DNA of 64,000 bases from Ardenticatenales bacterium (GTDB lineage Bacteria > Chloroflexota > Anaerolineae > Epilineales > Epilineaceae). The notes below the pieces were generated by a model that made no database searches, was not told the DNA's origin, and saw only the letters and a program-made list of their open reading frames with translations. Positions 44,428-53,014 of the stretch are shown here, one piece after another. The stretch is taken from positions 47,876 through 111,875 of the forward strand of contig JADYYS010000019.1 in the NCBI GenBank assembly GCA_020853525.1. Direction: 5' to 3'. The first letter of the stretch is position 1. Each line of letters opens with the position of its first letter. Both the position numbers and the translations under genes were made by a program.

Positions 44428-44862
44428 ATGAGGGAATCTCGGCGCGCTTCGGGTGCGGTGTGGGCGGCGTCACGGAGCTTGCGTCGCAGGGAGACGACGG
44501 CGGAACGAGTTCTGTGCCAGGCACTTCGGCGTCGTCGCCTCAGCGACCTGATCTTCCGGCGCCAACATGCCGTCGGGTCCTTCGTGCTCGACTTCTACTG
44601 CCCGGCCGAGCGACTGGCCATCGAGCTGGACGGCGGCGTCCACGATGATCCCTCGCAGCGCCGTCGCGACGAGCAGCGGACCAGCGCACTCGAAGCGGCG
44701 GGCATCACCGTACTCCGCTTCCGCAACGACGCCGTCACAGGCCGCCTCGCCCAAGTGCTGTCCACCATCGCCGCCGCGTCCTCGAAGAGCAACATCGCGC
44801 CACAACCCCCGCTCCCCGTCCCAACCGGCGACCAACGACAACCCCCGCACTTCGACTCGTAA
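44428..44862 (+). CDS. DUF559 family (Vsr/PD-(D/E)XK-like) putative endonuclease
   Basis: 144 residues. The core has RRRRLSDLIFRRQHAVGSFVLDF, then YCPAERLAIELDGGVHDD and RTSALEAAGITVLRFRND. These are the DUF559 motifs with an expected metal-binding Asp in VLDFYCP and Glu-Leu-Asp in AIELDG. The fold is related to very-short-patch-repair endonuclease. Real targets are not known. It is bracketed by two near-identical hairpins, the left about 120 bases before the ATG and the right immediately after the stop. The start ATG has GAGGG and GGGG upstream. Confidence 0.85.
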   Translation: MRESRRASGAVWAASRSLRRRETTAERVLCQALRRRRLSDLIFRRQHAVGSFVLDFYCPAERLAIELDGGVHDDPSQRRRDEQRTSALEAAGITVLRFRNDAVTGRLAQVLSTIAAASSKSNIAPQPPLPVPTGDQRQPPHFDS

Positions 44863-44890
44863 GTCCTCTCCAGCGCCAGCTGGGGAGGAC
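44863..44890. repeat. REP-like hairpin 3' of the DUF559 gene
   Basis: gtcctctccagc-gcca-gctggggaggac: 12-base arms with one mismatch and a four-base loop, starting at the base after the stop codon. The core CCAGC/GCTGG matches the left hairpin. Confidence 0.65.
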
Positions 44891-44975
44891 AGGCCGCGCC
44901 CCGCGCGGCCGGGAGGGGTTTGGCCGCGCCACACCCGAGCGCTTCCTCCAGGTCCCTCCCCGAGCCGTCCTCAAA

Positions 44976-45076
44976 GTCTCAGCGAGACACGCCCAAGATC
45001 TCAGTGAGACCCGACCCCGATCTCAGTGAGACACACCCCCGATCTCACCGAGACCCGCCACCCGTCTCACCGAGAC
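44976..45076. repeat. Five-copy 22-bp tandem array with palindromic 13-mer
   Basis: Five 13-base cores of form (A/G)TCTCA(G/C)(C/T)GAGAC recur every 22 bases (44976, 44998, 45020, 45042, 45064), each separated by 9 C-rich bases. Each core is an inverted repeat (TCTCA/TGAGA). The array runs into the 3' end of the next minus-strand gene. Confidence 0.88.
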
Positions 45077-45578
45077 CTGTCCGCCCCTTCCCCACCACCC
45101 ACCACCGCTCCAGCCGCCCCAACACCCACGCACCGATGAGCCCTGCCAACGCGCCCGGACCGAAGAACAAGAGAGCAACGGTCATGAGACCTGCCGGCCA
45201 GCGTCCAAGGGTCCCTGGTGCAACGTATGCGTGCAGATCGACGGCTGCGTATACGGCTCGGATCAACATGAACGGAGTCCAAAATGGGGTCAGGGCGACA
45301 CACACCATTCCGAGGAGTGTCCCCCGAACCAGGCGTTGAACCTCCGAAATCGTGTCTGGCAGCGCGAAGCCGAACGCACCGCCCCAAAACGCCCCGGCCA
45401 CCGCTCCGAACGGCGCGATGATCCCCACGCCCCAAACGAACTCGCGCGCGATCAGTGCGAAGCCGACCGGCGCCGCTACCGCGCCGCCGACCGACCCTGC
45501 GATCAAGCCCATCACGAAGCGTTCGCCTGGTGACACTGCCGAGCGATCCGCTGGCTTGCCATCTACCTGGTATTGCAT
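45045..45578 (-). CDS. Small polytopic membrane protein of unknown function
   Basis: About 177 residues with around four membrane segments (GLIAGSVGGAVAAPVGFALI, IIAPFGAVAGAFWGG, LLGMVCVALTPFWTPFML and LMTVALLFFGPGALAGLIG). No family is recognised. The ATG at 45578 was chosen over an upstream one at 45611. The last 11 codons overlap the 22-bp repeat array. The gene is convergent with the DUF559 gene and divergent from the pyruvate dehydrogenase operon. Confidence 0.6.
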   Translation of the reverse strand: MQYQVDGKPADRSAVSPGERFVMGLIAGSVGGAVAAPVGFALIAREFVWGVGIIAPFGAVAGAFWGGAFGFALPDTISEVQRLVRGTLLGMVCVALTPFWTPFMLIRAVYAAVDLHAYVAPGTLGRWPAGLMTVALLFFGPGALAGLIGAWVLGRLERWWVVGKGRTGLGETGGGSR

Positions 45579-45712
45579 GGTAGGAGGATGATGCACGCGG
45601 CTGAGGCGCATGTCTACCGGACAGTGAAATGCCTTGACCCACCTCCCGCCGCTCCCCTATCATCCCCGCCACCCAGCTGCCTCGCCCACCTCCCGTGCAG
45701 GAGACCACCTTC

Positions 45713-47836
45713 ATGGCGACGACGAAGCCCCCGCGCGCCCCCGCCGCCGCCAAGGCCGCCGCCCCCCGTGCCAACGGCGCCCGTCGCCCACGCGCCGCCG
45801 CGGCAAGCTCCGCATCCGCGCCGACATCGTCGCCCGAGCCCCCCTCCGTCCCCGCCCAGCGCGACATGCTCGCCCTCATGCACCTCATCCGCACCTTCGA
45901 GGACGCGGCAGCCCGCGAGTACACCCGCGGCAACGTGGCCGGCTTCCTCCACCTCTACAACGGCTGCGAGGCGTCGGGCGTCGGCGTCCTGTCGGCCATC
46001 CGGCCGGACGACTTCGCGATGGGCAACTACCGTGACCACGGCCACGCCCTGGCGCGCGGCGTCCCGGCGAACACGCTGATGGCCGAGCTGTTCGGCAAGG
46101 TCGACGGCGTGTGCAAGGGGCGGGGCGGGTCGATGCACTTCTTCTCGAAGGAACACAACTACCTGGGCGGCTGGGCGATCGTCGGCGGGCAGCTGCCGGT
46201 TTCGGTCGGCTACCAGTTCGCCACGGAGTACAAGCGGACGGTGCTGAAGGAGGACGTCGACTCGATCGGCGTCTGCTTCCTGGGCGAGGGCTCGACGAAC
46301 ATCGGCTACTTCTACGAGACGATGAACTTCGCCAAGCTCTGGCACGTGCCGGTCGTCTTCGTCGTCGAGAACAACCTGTACGCGATGGGCACGCCGCTGG
46401 CTTTCCACTCCTCCGTGCACAGCATGGCGGACAAGGGCAGGTCGTTCGGGATCGCGTCCGAGACGTGCGACGGGATGGACGTCCTGGCCGTGCACGCCGC
46501 GATGTCGGCTGCCGTCGAGCGGGCGCGCACGACGCGCGAGCCGCAGTTCCTCGAGGTGATGACGTACCGTTACCGGGCGCACTCGATGGCCGATCCCGAC
46601 CTGTATCGGTCGAAGGACGAGATCGAGACGTGGCGCAAGCGCGATGCGATCGAGCAGCTGAAGCGCGCGCTCATCGAGGGCGACCACCTGACCGACGACG
46701 AGTACGCGGCGATGGTGAAGGTGAACGAGAAGACCGTGGCGGATGCCGTGGCCTTCGCCACGGCCAGCCCCGAGCCGCCGCTGTCGGACCTCATGGCCTA
46801 CATCACCGTCCCACCCCCCGCTGCCGAGCCCCCGGCCGCCGACGCGCCGACGGCCGACCTGTCGATGAGCGAGGCGTTGAACGCGGCGATCGACCACTGG
46901 ATGAAGGAGACGCCCACGGCGTTCGTCATGGGCGAGGACATCGACCACTACGGCAGCGCGTACGGTGTGACGCGCGGCCTGCCGGCCAAGTTCGGCCAGG
47001 ACCGCGTGCGGGACACCCCCATCGCCGAGGGCGCGATCGGCGGGATCGCCACCGGCGCGGCGATGGGCGGACTGCAGCCGCTGGCCGAGTTCATGACGGT
47101 CAACTTCGCATTGCTCGCTTCGGACGCGATCATCAACCACGCCGCCAAGGTCCGCAGCATGTTCGGCGACCAGACGAGCGCACCCGTCGTCTTCCGCGCG
47201 AACGCCGGCGGTACGCGCCTGGGGGCCACGCACTCCCAGCACTTCGACGCGATGTTCGCGGCCGTGCCGGGCCTGTGCGTCGCCTCGCCCGCCACGCCGT
47301 ACGACGCCAAGGGCATGCTGGCGATGGCGCTCCAGATGGAGGACCCGGTGTTCTTCAACGAGCACCAGCTCCTGTATCGCGCCAAGGGCAAGGTGCCCAC
47401 CGGCCACTACACGCTGCCCGTCGGCAAGGCGCACGTCGAGCGCGCCGGGGCGGCCGGCGGCCTGACGCTCGTCGGCTACTCGCGCGGGCTCATCATCGCC
47501 CTGGAAGCGGCCGAGCGACTGGCCAAGGAGTTCGGCCTCGAGTCGGAGGTGATCAACCTCCGCTGGCTCCGCCCGCTGGACCATGAGACGATCGTGGAGA
47601 GCGTGAAGAAGACGAACCGGGTGTGCATCGTCGAAGAACCGTGGCTGAGCTACGGCATCGGCGCCGAGGTCGCGGCCCGCGTCCAACTGCACGCGTTCGA
47701 CTTCCTCGATGCGCCGATCGTACGCGTCGGCGGCGCCGAGGCGCCGATGCCCTACGCCGCCAACCTCGAGCGCGCCGCGTGGCCCTCGGCGGAGGGCGTC
47801 CTCGCGGCGCTCAAAGCCAACGGCATCATCCGCTAG
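45713..47836 (+). CDS. Pyruvate dehydrogenase E1, fused alpha and beta subunits
   Basis: 707 residues. An Ala/Pro-rich N-terminal tail of about 50 residues is followed by the alpha part with the thiamine-diphosphate motif GEGSTNIGYFYETMNF ending VVENN. The beta part starts near 390 (MSEALNAAIDHWMKETPTAF, GEDIDHYGSAYGVTRGL) and ends with the transketolase C-terminal fold. Fused E1 chains occur in several lineages. It decarboxylates pyruvate and passes the hydroxyethyl group to lipoyl-E2. The ATG at 45713 is preferred over GTG at 45695 because CAGGAG lies about 10 bases before it. It is the first gene of the operon. Confidence 0.93.
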   Translation: MATTKPPRAPAAAKAAAPRANGARRPRAAAASSASAPTSSPEPPSVPAQRDMLALMHLIRTFEDAAAREYTRGNVAGFLHLYNGCEASGVGVLSAIRPDDFAMGNYRDHGHALARGVPANTLMAELFGKVDGVCKGRGGSMHFFSKEHNYLGGWAIVGGQLPVSVGYQFATEYKRTVLKEDVDSIGVCFLGEGSTNIGYFYETMNFAKLWHVPVVFVVENNLYAMGTPLAFHSSVHSMADKGRSFGIASETCDGMDVLAVHAAMSAAVERARTTREPQFLEVMTYRYRAHSMADPDLYRSKDEIETWRKRDAIEQLKRALIEGDHLTDDEYAAMVKVNEKTVADAVAFATASPEPPLSDLMAYITVPPPAAEPPAADAPTADLSMSEALNAAIDHWMKETPTAFVMGEDIDHYGSAYGVTRGLPAKFGQDRVRDTPIAEGAIGGIATGAAMGGLQPLAEFMTVNFALLASDAIINHAAKVRSMFGDQTSAPVVFRANAGGTRLGATHSQHFDAMFAAVPGLCVASPATPYDAKGMLAMALQMEDPVFFNEHQLLYRAKGKVPTGHYTLPVGKAHVERAGAAGGLTLVGYSRGLIIALEAAERLAKEFGLESEVINLRWLRPLDHETIVESVKKTNRVCIVEEPWLSYGIGAEVAARVQLHAFDFLDAPIVRVGGAEAPMPYAANLERAAWPSAEGVLAALKANGIIR

Positions 47837-47860
47837 CCTGAGCAGGGCAAGGAGCCACCG

Positions 47861-49156
47861 GTGGCCGCTGAAGTGACGATGCCCAAGATGGGCTACGACA
47901 TGACCGAAGGCACGGTCCTCAAGTGGCTGAAAGCCGAAGGGGACGCCGTCGCCAAGGGCGACATCCTGGCCGAGATCGAGACCGGCAAGGTCACGATCGA
48001 GATGGAAGCCTTCGACGAGGGCGTCCTGCGGAAGATCGTCGTTGCCGAGGGCGCCACCGTGCCCGTCGGCCAGCTGATCGCGATCATCGCCGGCGCGGAC
48101 GAGAAGATCGACGGGCCGTCGGCAGCGGCAGCACCGACGCCGGCGTCACCCCCATCCGCCGCAGCCCCGGCACCGCTTCCCGCGCGCGCGGAACCCGAGC
48201 CCGGCCCGAGCGCCGCGCCACCGTCCCCTGGGCCATCGACGAACGGCAGCGCAGCTCCCGCTCCCACCGACGCGCGACTCCGAGCCTCCCCCCTTGCCCG
48301 CCGCATCGCTGCCGACCGCAACGTCGACCTGCGAGCTGTCGCCGGCAGCGGGCCGGGCGGGCGGATCACGCGCGACGACGTGCTGAGCGTCGCCGCGCCC
48401 GCGGTCACGGCCGTCGCCCCGGGCACCGCAGCCGCGCGCCCGGCGGTCCCCGTGTCCGCGCCCGCCGGCCAGCGCGAGGCTCTCTCGCGCATCCGCACGA
48501 CGATCGCCCAGCGCCTCTCGCAGAGCTGGCAGGCCGCGCCGCACATTTTCGTCACGATGGCCATCGAGATGGACGCCGCCCTCGCGCTGCGCGTCCAGGT
48601 GAACGAGGCCCTCGCCGCGACGGGCGGCGGCAAGGTCAGCGTGAACGACATCGTCGTCAAGGCGTGCGGCAAGGCGCTGCGGGCGCACCCGCTCCTGAAC
48701 GTCAGCTGGGATGATGGGGCGCGCATCCGCCATGACCACATCCACATCGGCGTCGCGGTGTCGCTCGACGACGGCTTGATCACCGTCGTCGCGCCGGACG
48801 TCGACGTGCGGCCGTTGGGCGAGGTCGGCGCGGACATCGCCGGCAAGGCGCAGCGGGCGCGCGAAGGGAAGCTGACGGCGGACGACATGGCCACTGCCAG
48901 CACGTTCACCGTCACGAACCTGGGCATGTTCGGCGTCGAGAGCTTCACCGCCATCATCAACCCGCCCGAAGCGTGCATCCTGGCCGTCGGGGCCGCCGTG
49001 CCGTCGGCAGTCGTCGTGGACGGCGCGGTCGTCGTTCGCTCCGTGATGAAGGTCACGCTCTCCGCCGACCACCGCGTCGTGGACGGCGCGTCGGCGGCGG
49101 CGTTCCTGGTCACGCTCAAGCAACTCCTCGAGCACCCACTCGGGATGCTCGTCTGA
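47861..49156 (+). CDS. Dihydrolipoamide acetyltransferase (E2)
   Basis: 431 residues with one lipoyl domain (1-80; lipoyl Lys K43 in EIETGKVTIEM). A Pro/Ala linker and a peripheral-subunit-binding domain (RASPLARRIAADRNVDLRAV) follow, then the catalytic trimer domain ending LSADHRVVDGASA (HxxxDG). It transfers the acetyl group to CoA in the pyruvate dehydrogenase complex. GTG start with AAGGAG seven bases upstream. It lies 24 bases after E1 and 15 bases before E3. Confidence 0.94.
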   Translation: MAAEVTMPKMGYDMTEGTVLKWLKAEGDAVAKGDILAEIETGKVTIEMEAFDEGVLRKIVVAEGATVPVGQLIAIIAGADEKIDGPSAAAAPTPASPPSAAAPAPLPARAEPEPGPSAAPPSPGPSTNGSAAPAPTDARLRASPLARRIAADRNVDLRAVAGSGPGGRITRDDVLSVAAPAVTAVAPGTAAARPAVPVSAPAGQREALSRIRTTIAQRLSQSWQAAPHIFVTMAIEMDAALALRVQVNEALAATGGGKVSVNDIVVKACGKALRAHPLLNVSWDDGARIRHDHIHIGVAVSLDDGLITVVAPDVDVRPLGEVGADIAGKAQRAREGKLTADDMATASTFTVTNLGMFGVESFTAIINPPEACILAVGAAVPSAVVVDGAVVVRSVMKVTLSADHRVVDGASAAAFLVTLKQLLEHPLGMLV

Positions 49157-49171
49157 TCTTGGAGGCAAGCT

Positions 49172-50581
49172 TTGGCTGAGTCGAAGACCTACGACGTCGC
49201 GATCATCGGCGCCGGGCCGGGCGGCTACGTGGCCGGCATCCGCGCCGGACAGCTCGGGCTGAAGGCGGTCGTCATCGACCGCGACCCGAACCTGGGCGGT
49301 GTGTGCCTGAACTGGGGCTGCATTCCGACGAAGGCGCTGATCAAGAATGCCGAGATGGTCCACTTCGTCCAGGACAAGGCCGAGAGCTTCGGCATCGGCG
49401 TCCAGGGCGTGACGCTGGACTGGGCGAAGGCGGTCGACCGCTCGCGCGGCGTCGTGAAGCGCATGAACCGGGGCGTCGAAGGGCTGCTGCGCAAGGCGGG
49501 CACGGACGTCGTCATCGGCAGCGCAAGCGTGCGCGACGCGAACACCGTCGTCGTCGCGGGCGAGGCGGGCGAGACCGTGATCACGGCCACGAGCCTCATC
49601 ATCGCCACGGGCTCGCGCTCGCGCCTGCTGCCCGGGATGACGGCCGACGGGGAGCGGATCATCACGAGCCGCCACGCCGTGAGGCTCGGCGAGGTACCCA
49701 AACGCCTGCTCGTCATGGGCGCCGGGGCGGTCGGGATGGAGTTCGCCTACGTCTACCACGCGTACGGCGCCGAGGTCACGGTCGTCGAGATGCTCGACCG
49801 CGTGTTGCCGCTCGAGGACGCCGAGGCGTCCGAGCTCGTGGCCAAGCACTTCAGCAAGAGCGGCATCCGGATCAAGACCGCCACCAAGGTCGAGAACGTC
49901 GAGGTCACGGCCGACGGCGTGCGGCTGACCGTCACGCCCGTCGCCGGCGGCGAGAGCGAGGTCCTCGAGGGCGACAAGGTGCTCGTGGCGATCGGCCGCG
50001 CGCCGAATACGGACAACCTCGGGCTGGAGGCCGTCGGCGTGGCGCTCGAGCGCGGCTTCGTGAAGGTCGATGATCAGCTGCGCACGTCGGTGGCCAATAT
50101 CTACGCGATCGGCGACGTCGCCGGGCCGCCGATGCTGGCGCACAAGGCCAGCCACGAAGGCGTCCAGGTCATGGAGATGCTCGCCGGCCACGCGACGCAT
50201 TCGATCGACGCCTCGTTCATCCCGAACTGCACGTACTGCCAGCCGCAGGTCGCGTCCATCGGCCTGACCGAAGCCAAGGCGCGCGAGGCGGGACTGGACA
50301 TCAAGGTGAGCAAGTTCCCGTTCATCGCCATTGCCAAGGCCGTCGCGATCGCCGAATACGACGGCTGGGTGAAGATCGTCTCGGACGCCAGGTACGGCGA
50401 GATCCTCGGCGCGACGATCGTCGGCCCCGAGGCCACCGAGCTGATCCACGAGCTCGTCCTTGCCCGCTCGGCCGAGCTGACCGCCGACGACCTCGTCGCA
50501 GCCGTCCACGCCCACCCGACGCTGTCCGAAGCGCTGCACGAGGCCGCGCTCGGCGTCGGAGGGCTGCCGCTTCACATCTAG
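49172..50581 (+). CDS. lpdA: Dihydrolipoamide dehydrogenase (E3)
   Basis: 469 residues, a flavin disulfide reductase with redox site GGVCLNWGCIPTKAL and NAD-binding GAGAVGMEFAYVYHAYG. The C-terminal His-Glu pair lies in HAHPTLSEALHEA. It reoxidises lipoyl groups for pyruvate dehydrogenase and, by proximity, for the glycine cleavage H protein. TTG start with GGAGG about 8 bases upstream. The stop codon lies inside a 79-bp hairpin element. Confidence 0.95.
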   Translation: MAESKTYDVAIIGAGPGGYVAGIRAGQLGLKAVVIDRDPNLGGVCLNWGCIPTKALIKNAEMVHFVQDKAESFGIGVQGVTLDWAKAVDRSRGVVKRMNRGVEGLLRKAGTDVVIGSASVRDANTVVVAGEAGETVITATSLIIATGSRSRLLPGMTADGERIITSRHAVRLGEVPKRLLVMGAGAVGMEFAYVYHAYGAEVTVVEMLDRVLPLEDAEASELVAKHFSKSGIRIKTATKVENVEVTADGVRLTVTPVAGGESEVLEGDKVLVAIGRAPNTDNLGLEAVGVALERGFVKVDDQLRTSVANIYAIGDVAGPPMLAHKASHEGVQVMEMLAGHATHSIDASFIPNCTYCQPQVASIGLTEAKAREAGLDIKVSKFPFIAIAKAVAIAEYDGWVKIVSDARYGEILGATIVGPEATELIHELVLARSAELTADDLVAAVHAHPTLSEALHEAALGVGGLPLHI

Positions 50582-50656
50582 TACGCTGTCACTGGACACG
50601 CTTCGAGTATCCGACAGAGGCAGGCATCCGCAGACTCTGCAGTGACCGAGTAGTAG
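50578..50656. repeat. 79-bp hairpin element, copy A
   Basis: Begins CTAGTACGCTGTCACTGGAC and ends CAGTGACCGAGTAGTAG, with arms that pair over most of their 17 bases. It is homologous, base for base and of equal length, to the element at 54363-54441. It starts at the lpdA stop codon and lies upstream of gcvH. Confidence 0.65.
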
Positions 50657-50688
50657 CCGCGCACCACGACACGAGAGAGGCTTCCCAC

Positions 50689-51075
50689 ATGTCCGTTCCT
50701 CCCGATCTGCGCTACACCGCCGAGCACGAGTGGGTTCGCGACGCGGCCGAGGGCCACGTCACCATCGGCATCACGGACTTCGCACAGGAGCAGCTGGGCG
50801 ACGTCGTCTACGTCGAGCTGCCCAAGGTCGGCGCGTCGCTCACGGCCATGCAGCCGTTCGGCGTCGTCGAGAGCGTCAAGGCGGCCAGCGACCTCTACAG
50901 CCCGCTGACCGGGACCGTGGTGGCCATCAACCCCGCCCTCGCCGACACGCCGGAGCTCGTGAACACCGACCCGTACGGCGAGGGCTGGATGATCACCCTT
51001 GCACCATCCGCAGCGGCCGAGCTCGACGGCCTCATGACCCCCGGCGCGTACGCCGAGCACATCGCCGCCGGCTAG
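50689..51075 (+). CDS. gcvH: Glycine cleavage system H protein
   Basis: 128 residues of the lipoyl-domain H protein. The family signature spans YTAEHEWVRDAAEGHVTIGI, GDVVYVELPKVG and the lipoylated Lys in ESVKAASDLYSPL. It shuttles the aminomethyl group between glycine-cleavage P, T and L proteins. No gcvP or gcvT is present in the window, but E3 is next door. It may also serve lipoylation relay. A clear gap of 107 bases separates it from lpdA. Confidence 0.93.
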   Translation: MSVPPDLRYTAEHEWVRDAAEGHVTIGITDFAQEQLGDVVYVELPKVGASLTAMQPFGVVESVKAASDLYSPLTGTVVAINPALADTPELVNTDPYGEGWMITLAPSAAAELDGLMTPGAYAEHIAAG

Positions 51076-51155
51076 CGGCGTCGGCCGTCGCCCGTGCCGA
51101 CCGCGGCCATCCCGTTCTCCCGAACCCCCACCCCTCGACGGAGCGACCGCCGCGC

Positions 51156-52025
51156 ATGGCGACCCCCAACCACGACCACCATTCCATCGCCGACCTCGAG
51201 GCCGTCCGGCGCCGGCTGGCCGTCGCCAGCATCCGGATGACGACGGCCGCCGAGAGCGGCCATCCGTCCACGTGCCTCAGCTGTTCCCACATCGTCACCG
51301 CGCTCTACTTCGCCGGCTTGATGCACTACGATCCGGCGCGCCCCGACATGCCCGACCGCGACCGCTTCGTCCTTTCCAAGGGCCACGCCGCGCCGATCCT
51401 CTACGCCGCGCTGGCCGAGGCCGGCATCCTGCCGTGGGACGAGCTCATGGACCTGCGGACGATCGGCAGCCGGCTGGAAGGACATCCGAACATGCGCCGC
51501 GTCCCGATGGTCGAGGCCTCGACGGGCTCGCTCGGCCAGGGCCTGTCCATCGGCGTCGGGATGGCGCTGGCCGGGCGGCTGGCCGCCTCCGACCGCCGCA
51601 CGTTCGTCCTGCTCGGCGACGGCGAGCTCGACGAGGGCCAGGTCTGGGAAGCGGCGATGGCCGGCGCCAAGTACGCCCTGGACAGCCTCGTCGCCGTCGT
51701 CGACCGCAACGGCTACCAGCAGATGGGCGACGCCGACGCCGTCATGCCGACCGGGCCGCTCGCCGCCAAGTGGCAGGCCTTCGGCTGGCGGACGCTCGAG
51801 GTCGACGGCCACGACTGGCCGGAGGTCCTCGGTTCGCTCCGCGCGGCGCGCGAGCGCAAGGGTCGGCCCACCGTGATCGTTGCCCGCACCCGCAAGGGCT
51901 TCGGCGTGTCGCAGATCCTCGCCGACCCCGGCAACAAGTTCCACGGCGTGCCGCTCAAACCCGCCGAGGCCGAGATCGCGATCGCCGAGATCGATGCCGC
52001 GCCCTACCCGACGGAGGCGATATGA
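51156..52025 (+). CDS. Transketolase, N-terminal (thiamine-binding) subunit
   Basis: 289 residues covering the thiamine-diphosphate domain: AAESGHPSTCLSCS, KGHAAPILYAALA, EASTGSLGQGLSIGVG and GDGELDEGQVWEA. The half-length chain pairs with the following gene to form a complete transketolase, which transfers two-carbon units in the non-oxidative pentose-phosphate pathway. Its stop overlaps the next ATG (ATGA). Confidence 0.93.
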   Translation: MATPNHDHHSIADLEAVRRRLAVASIRMTTAAESGHPSTCLSCSHIVTALYFAGLMHYDPARPDMPDRDRFVLSKGHAAPILYAALAEAGILPWDELMDLRTIGSRLEGHPNMRRVPMVEASTGSLGQGLSIGVGMALAGRLAASDRRTFVLLGDGELDEGQVWEAAMAGAKYALDSLVAVVDRNGYQQMGDADAVMPTGPLAAKWQAFGWRTLEVDGHDWPEVLGSLRAARERKGRPTVIVARTRKGFGVSQILADPGNKFHGVPLKPAEAEIAIAEIDAAPYPTEAI

Positions 52026-53014
52026 ACCTGGGTGCCGCCATCGGCCTTCCGCTCGGCGAACCGACCCGCAATGCCTTCGGGGAGGCGCTGCGCGACCTCG
52101 GCGCGGCCTATCCGAACCTCGTCGTCGTCGACGGCGACGTCGGCAACTCGACCCGGACCGAGGTGTTCGCCCAGGCCTTTCCGGAGCGGTTCTTCCAGGT
52201 CGGGATCGCCGAAAGCAACATGGTCTCCGTCGCCGCCGGGCTCGCGGCCGGCGGCCACATCGCCGTCACCGCAAGCTTCGCCGCGTTCTTGACGTGCAAC
52301 GCGTACGACCAGATCCGCATGGGCGTCGGGTTCACGGGCGCCAACGTCAAGCTCGTCGGCAGCCACGCCGGGATCTCGATCGGCGACGACGGGCCGAGCC
52401 AGATGGGGATCGAGGACATGGCGCTCATGAGCTCCATCCCCGGCATGATCGTCCTCTGTCCCGCCGATGCCGCTGCCGCGCGGAAGCTCACCGCTTTGAT
52501 GGTCGCCCATGACGGCCCGGTCTACATGCGCACCGGACGCCCGAAAGTCCCGACGATCTACCCGGCGGACGTGGACCTCGCGATCGGCCGCGCGCAGGTT
52601 GTTCGCGCCGGCACCGACGCCACGGTCATCGCCTGCGGCATCATGGTGTCCGCCGCCCTCGAGGCCGCGCACGCCCTGGCCGCCGAAGGCATCGACGTCC
52701 GCGTCCTCGACATGCATACCGTCAAGCCGCTCGACGTGGCCGCCGTCGAAGCCGCCGCCCACGAGACGGGCGCCATCGTGACCGCCGAGGAGCACCTGCT
52801 CGACGGCGGCCTCGGCAGCGCCGTCGCCCGCGCCGTCGCCCGATACGCCCCGTGCCCGATGGGCTTCGTCGGCGTCGACAACACGTACGCCGAGAGCGGC
52901 AAGCCCGGCGACGTCCTGGCGAAGTACGGACTGACGTGGCAGGCGATCGCCGACGAGGTCCGGCGGCTGAAAGGGCATGGGCGGGGCGGAACGGAGCCGC
53001 CGCGTGGCCTCTGA
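52022..53014 (+). CDS. Transketolase, C-terminal (pyrimidine-binding) subunit
   Basis: 330 residues with the pyrimidine-binding domain (NLVVVDGDVGNSTRTEVF, FFQVGIAESNMVSVAAGLA, SHAGISIGDDGPSQMG) and the C-terminal transketolase domain (VIACGIMVSAAL, RVLDMHTVKPLD). The invariant Glu that activates thiamine diphosphate lies in GIAESNM. Translationally coupled to the upstream subunit; its last 11 bases overlap the following GTG. Confidence 0.93.
   Translation: MNLGAAIGLPLGEPTRNAFGEALRDLGAAYPNLVVVDGDVGNSTRTEVFAQAFPERFFQVGIAESNMVSVAAGLAAGGHIAVTASFAAFLTCNAYDQIRMGVGFTGANVKLVGSHAGISIGDDGPSQMGIEDMALMSSIPGMIVLCPADAAAARKLTALMVAHDGPVYMRTGRPKVPTIYPADVDLAIGRAQVVRAGTDATVIACGIMVSAALEAAHALAAEGIDVRVLDMHTVKPLDVAAVEAAAHETGAIVTAEEHLLDGGLGSAVARAVARYAPCPMGFVGVDNTYAESGKPGDVLAKYGLTWQAIADEVRRLKGHGRGGTEPPRGL

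Noticed and set aside
44255..44524. Small minus-strand frame of 89 codons
   Set aside because: Overlaps a hairpin and the 5' part of the DUF559 gene in antisense; no ribosome site or family pattern.
44976..45076. CRISPR array
   Set aside because: Only 9-base near-identical spacers, 13-base repeats and no cas genes.
45614..47692. Minus-strand frame of about 690 codons opposite fused E1
   Set aside because: Antisense shadow of a clearly assigned enzyme.
48146..50599. Long open minus-strand frame (over 800 codons) opposite E2, E3
   Set aside because: Rich in Arg, Asp and His without domain pattern; it is the antisense of strongly recognised genes in high-GC DNA.
50578..50656. Glycine riboswitch upstream of gcvH
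   Set aside because: The conserved glycine-aptamer core is not recognisable; the segment matches the unrelated element at 54363 instead.
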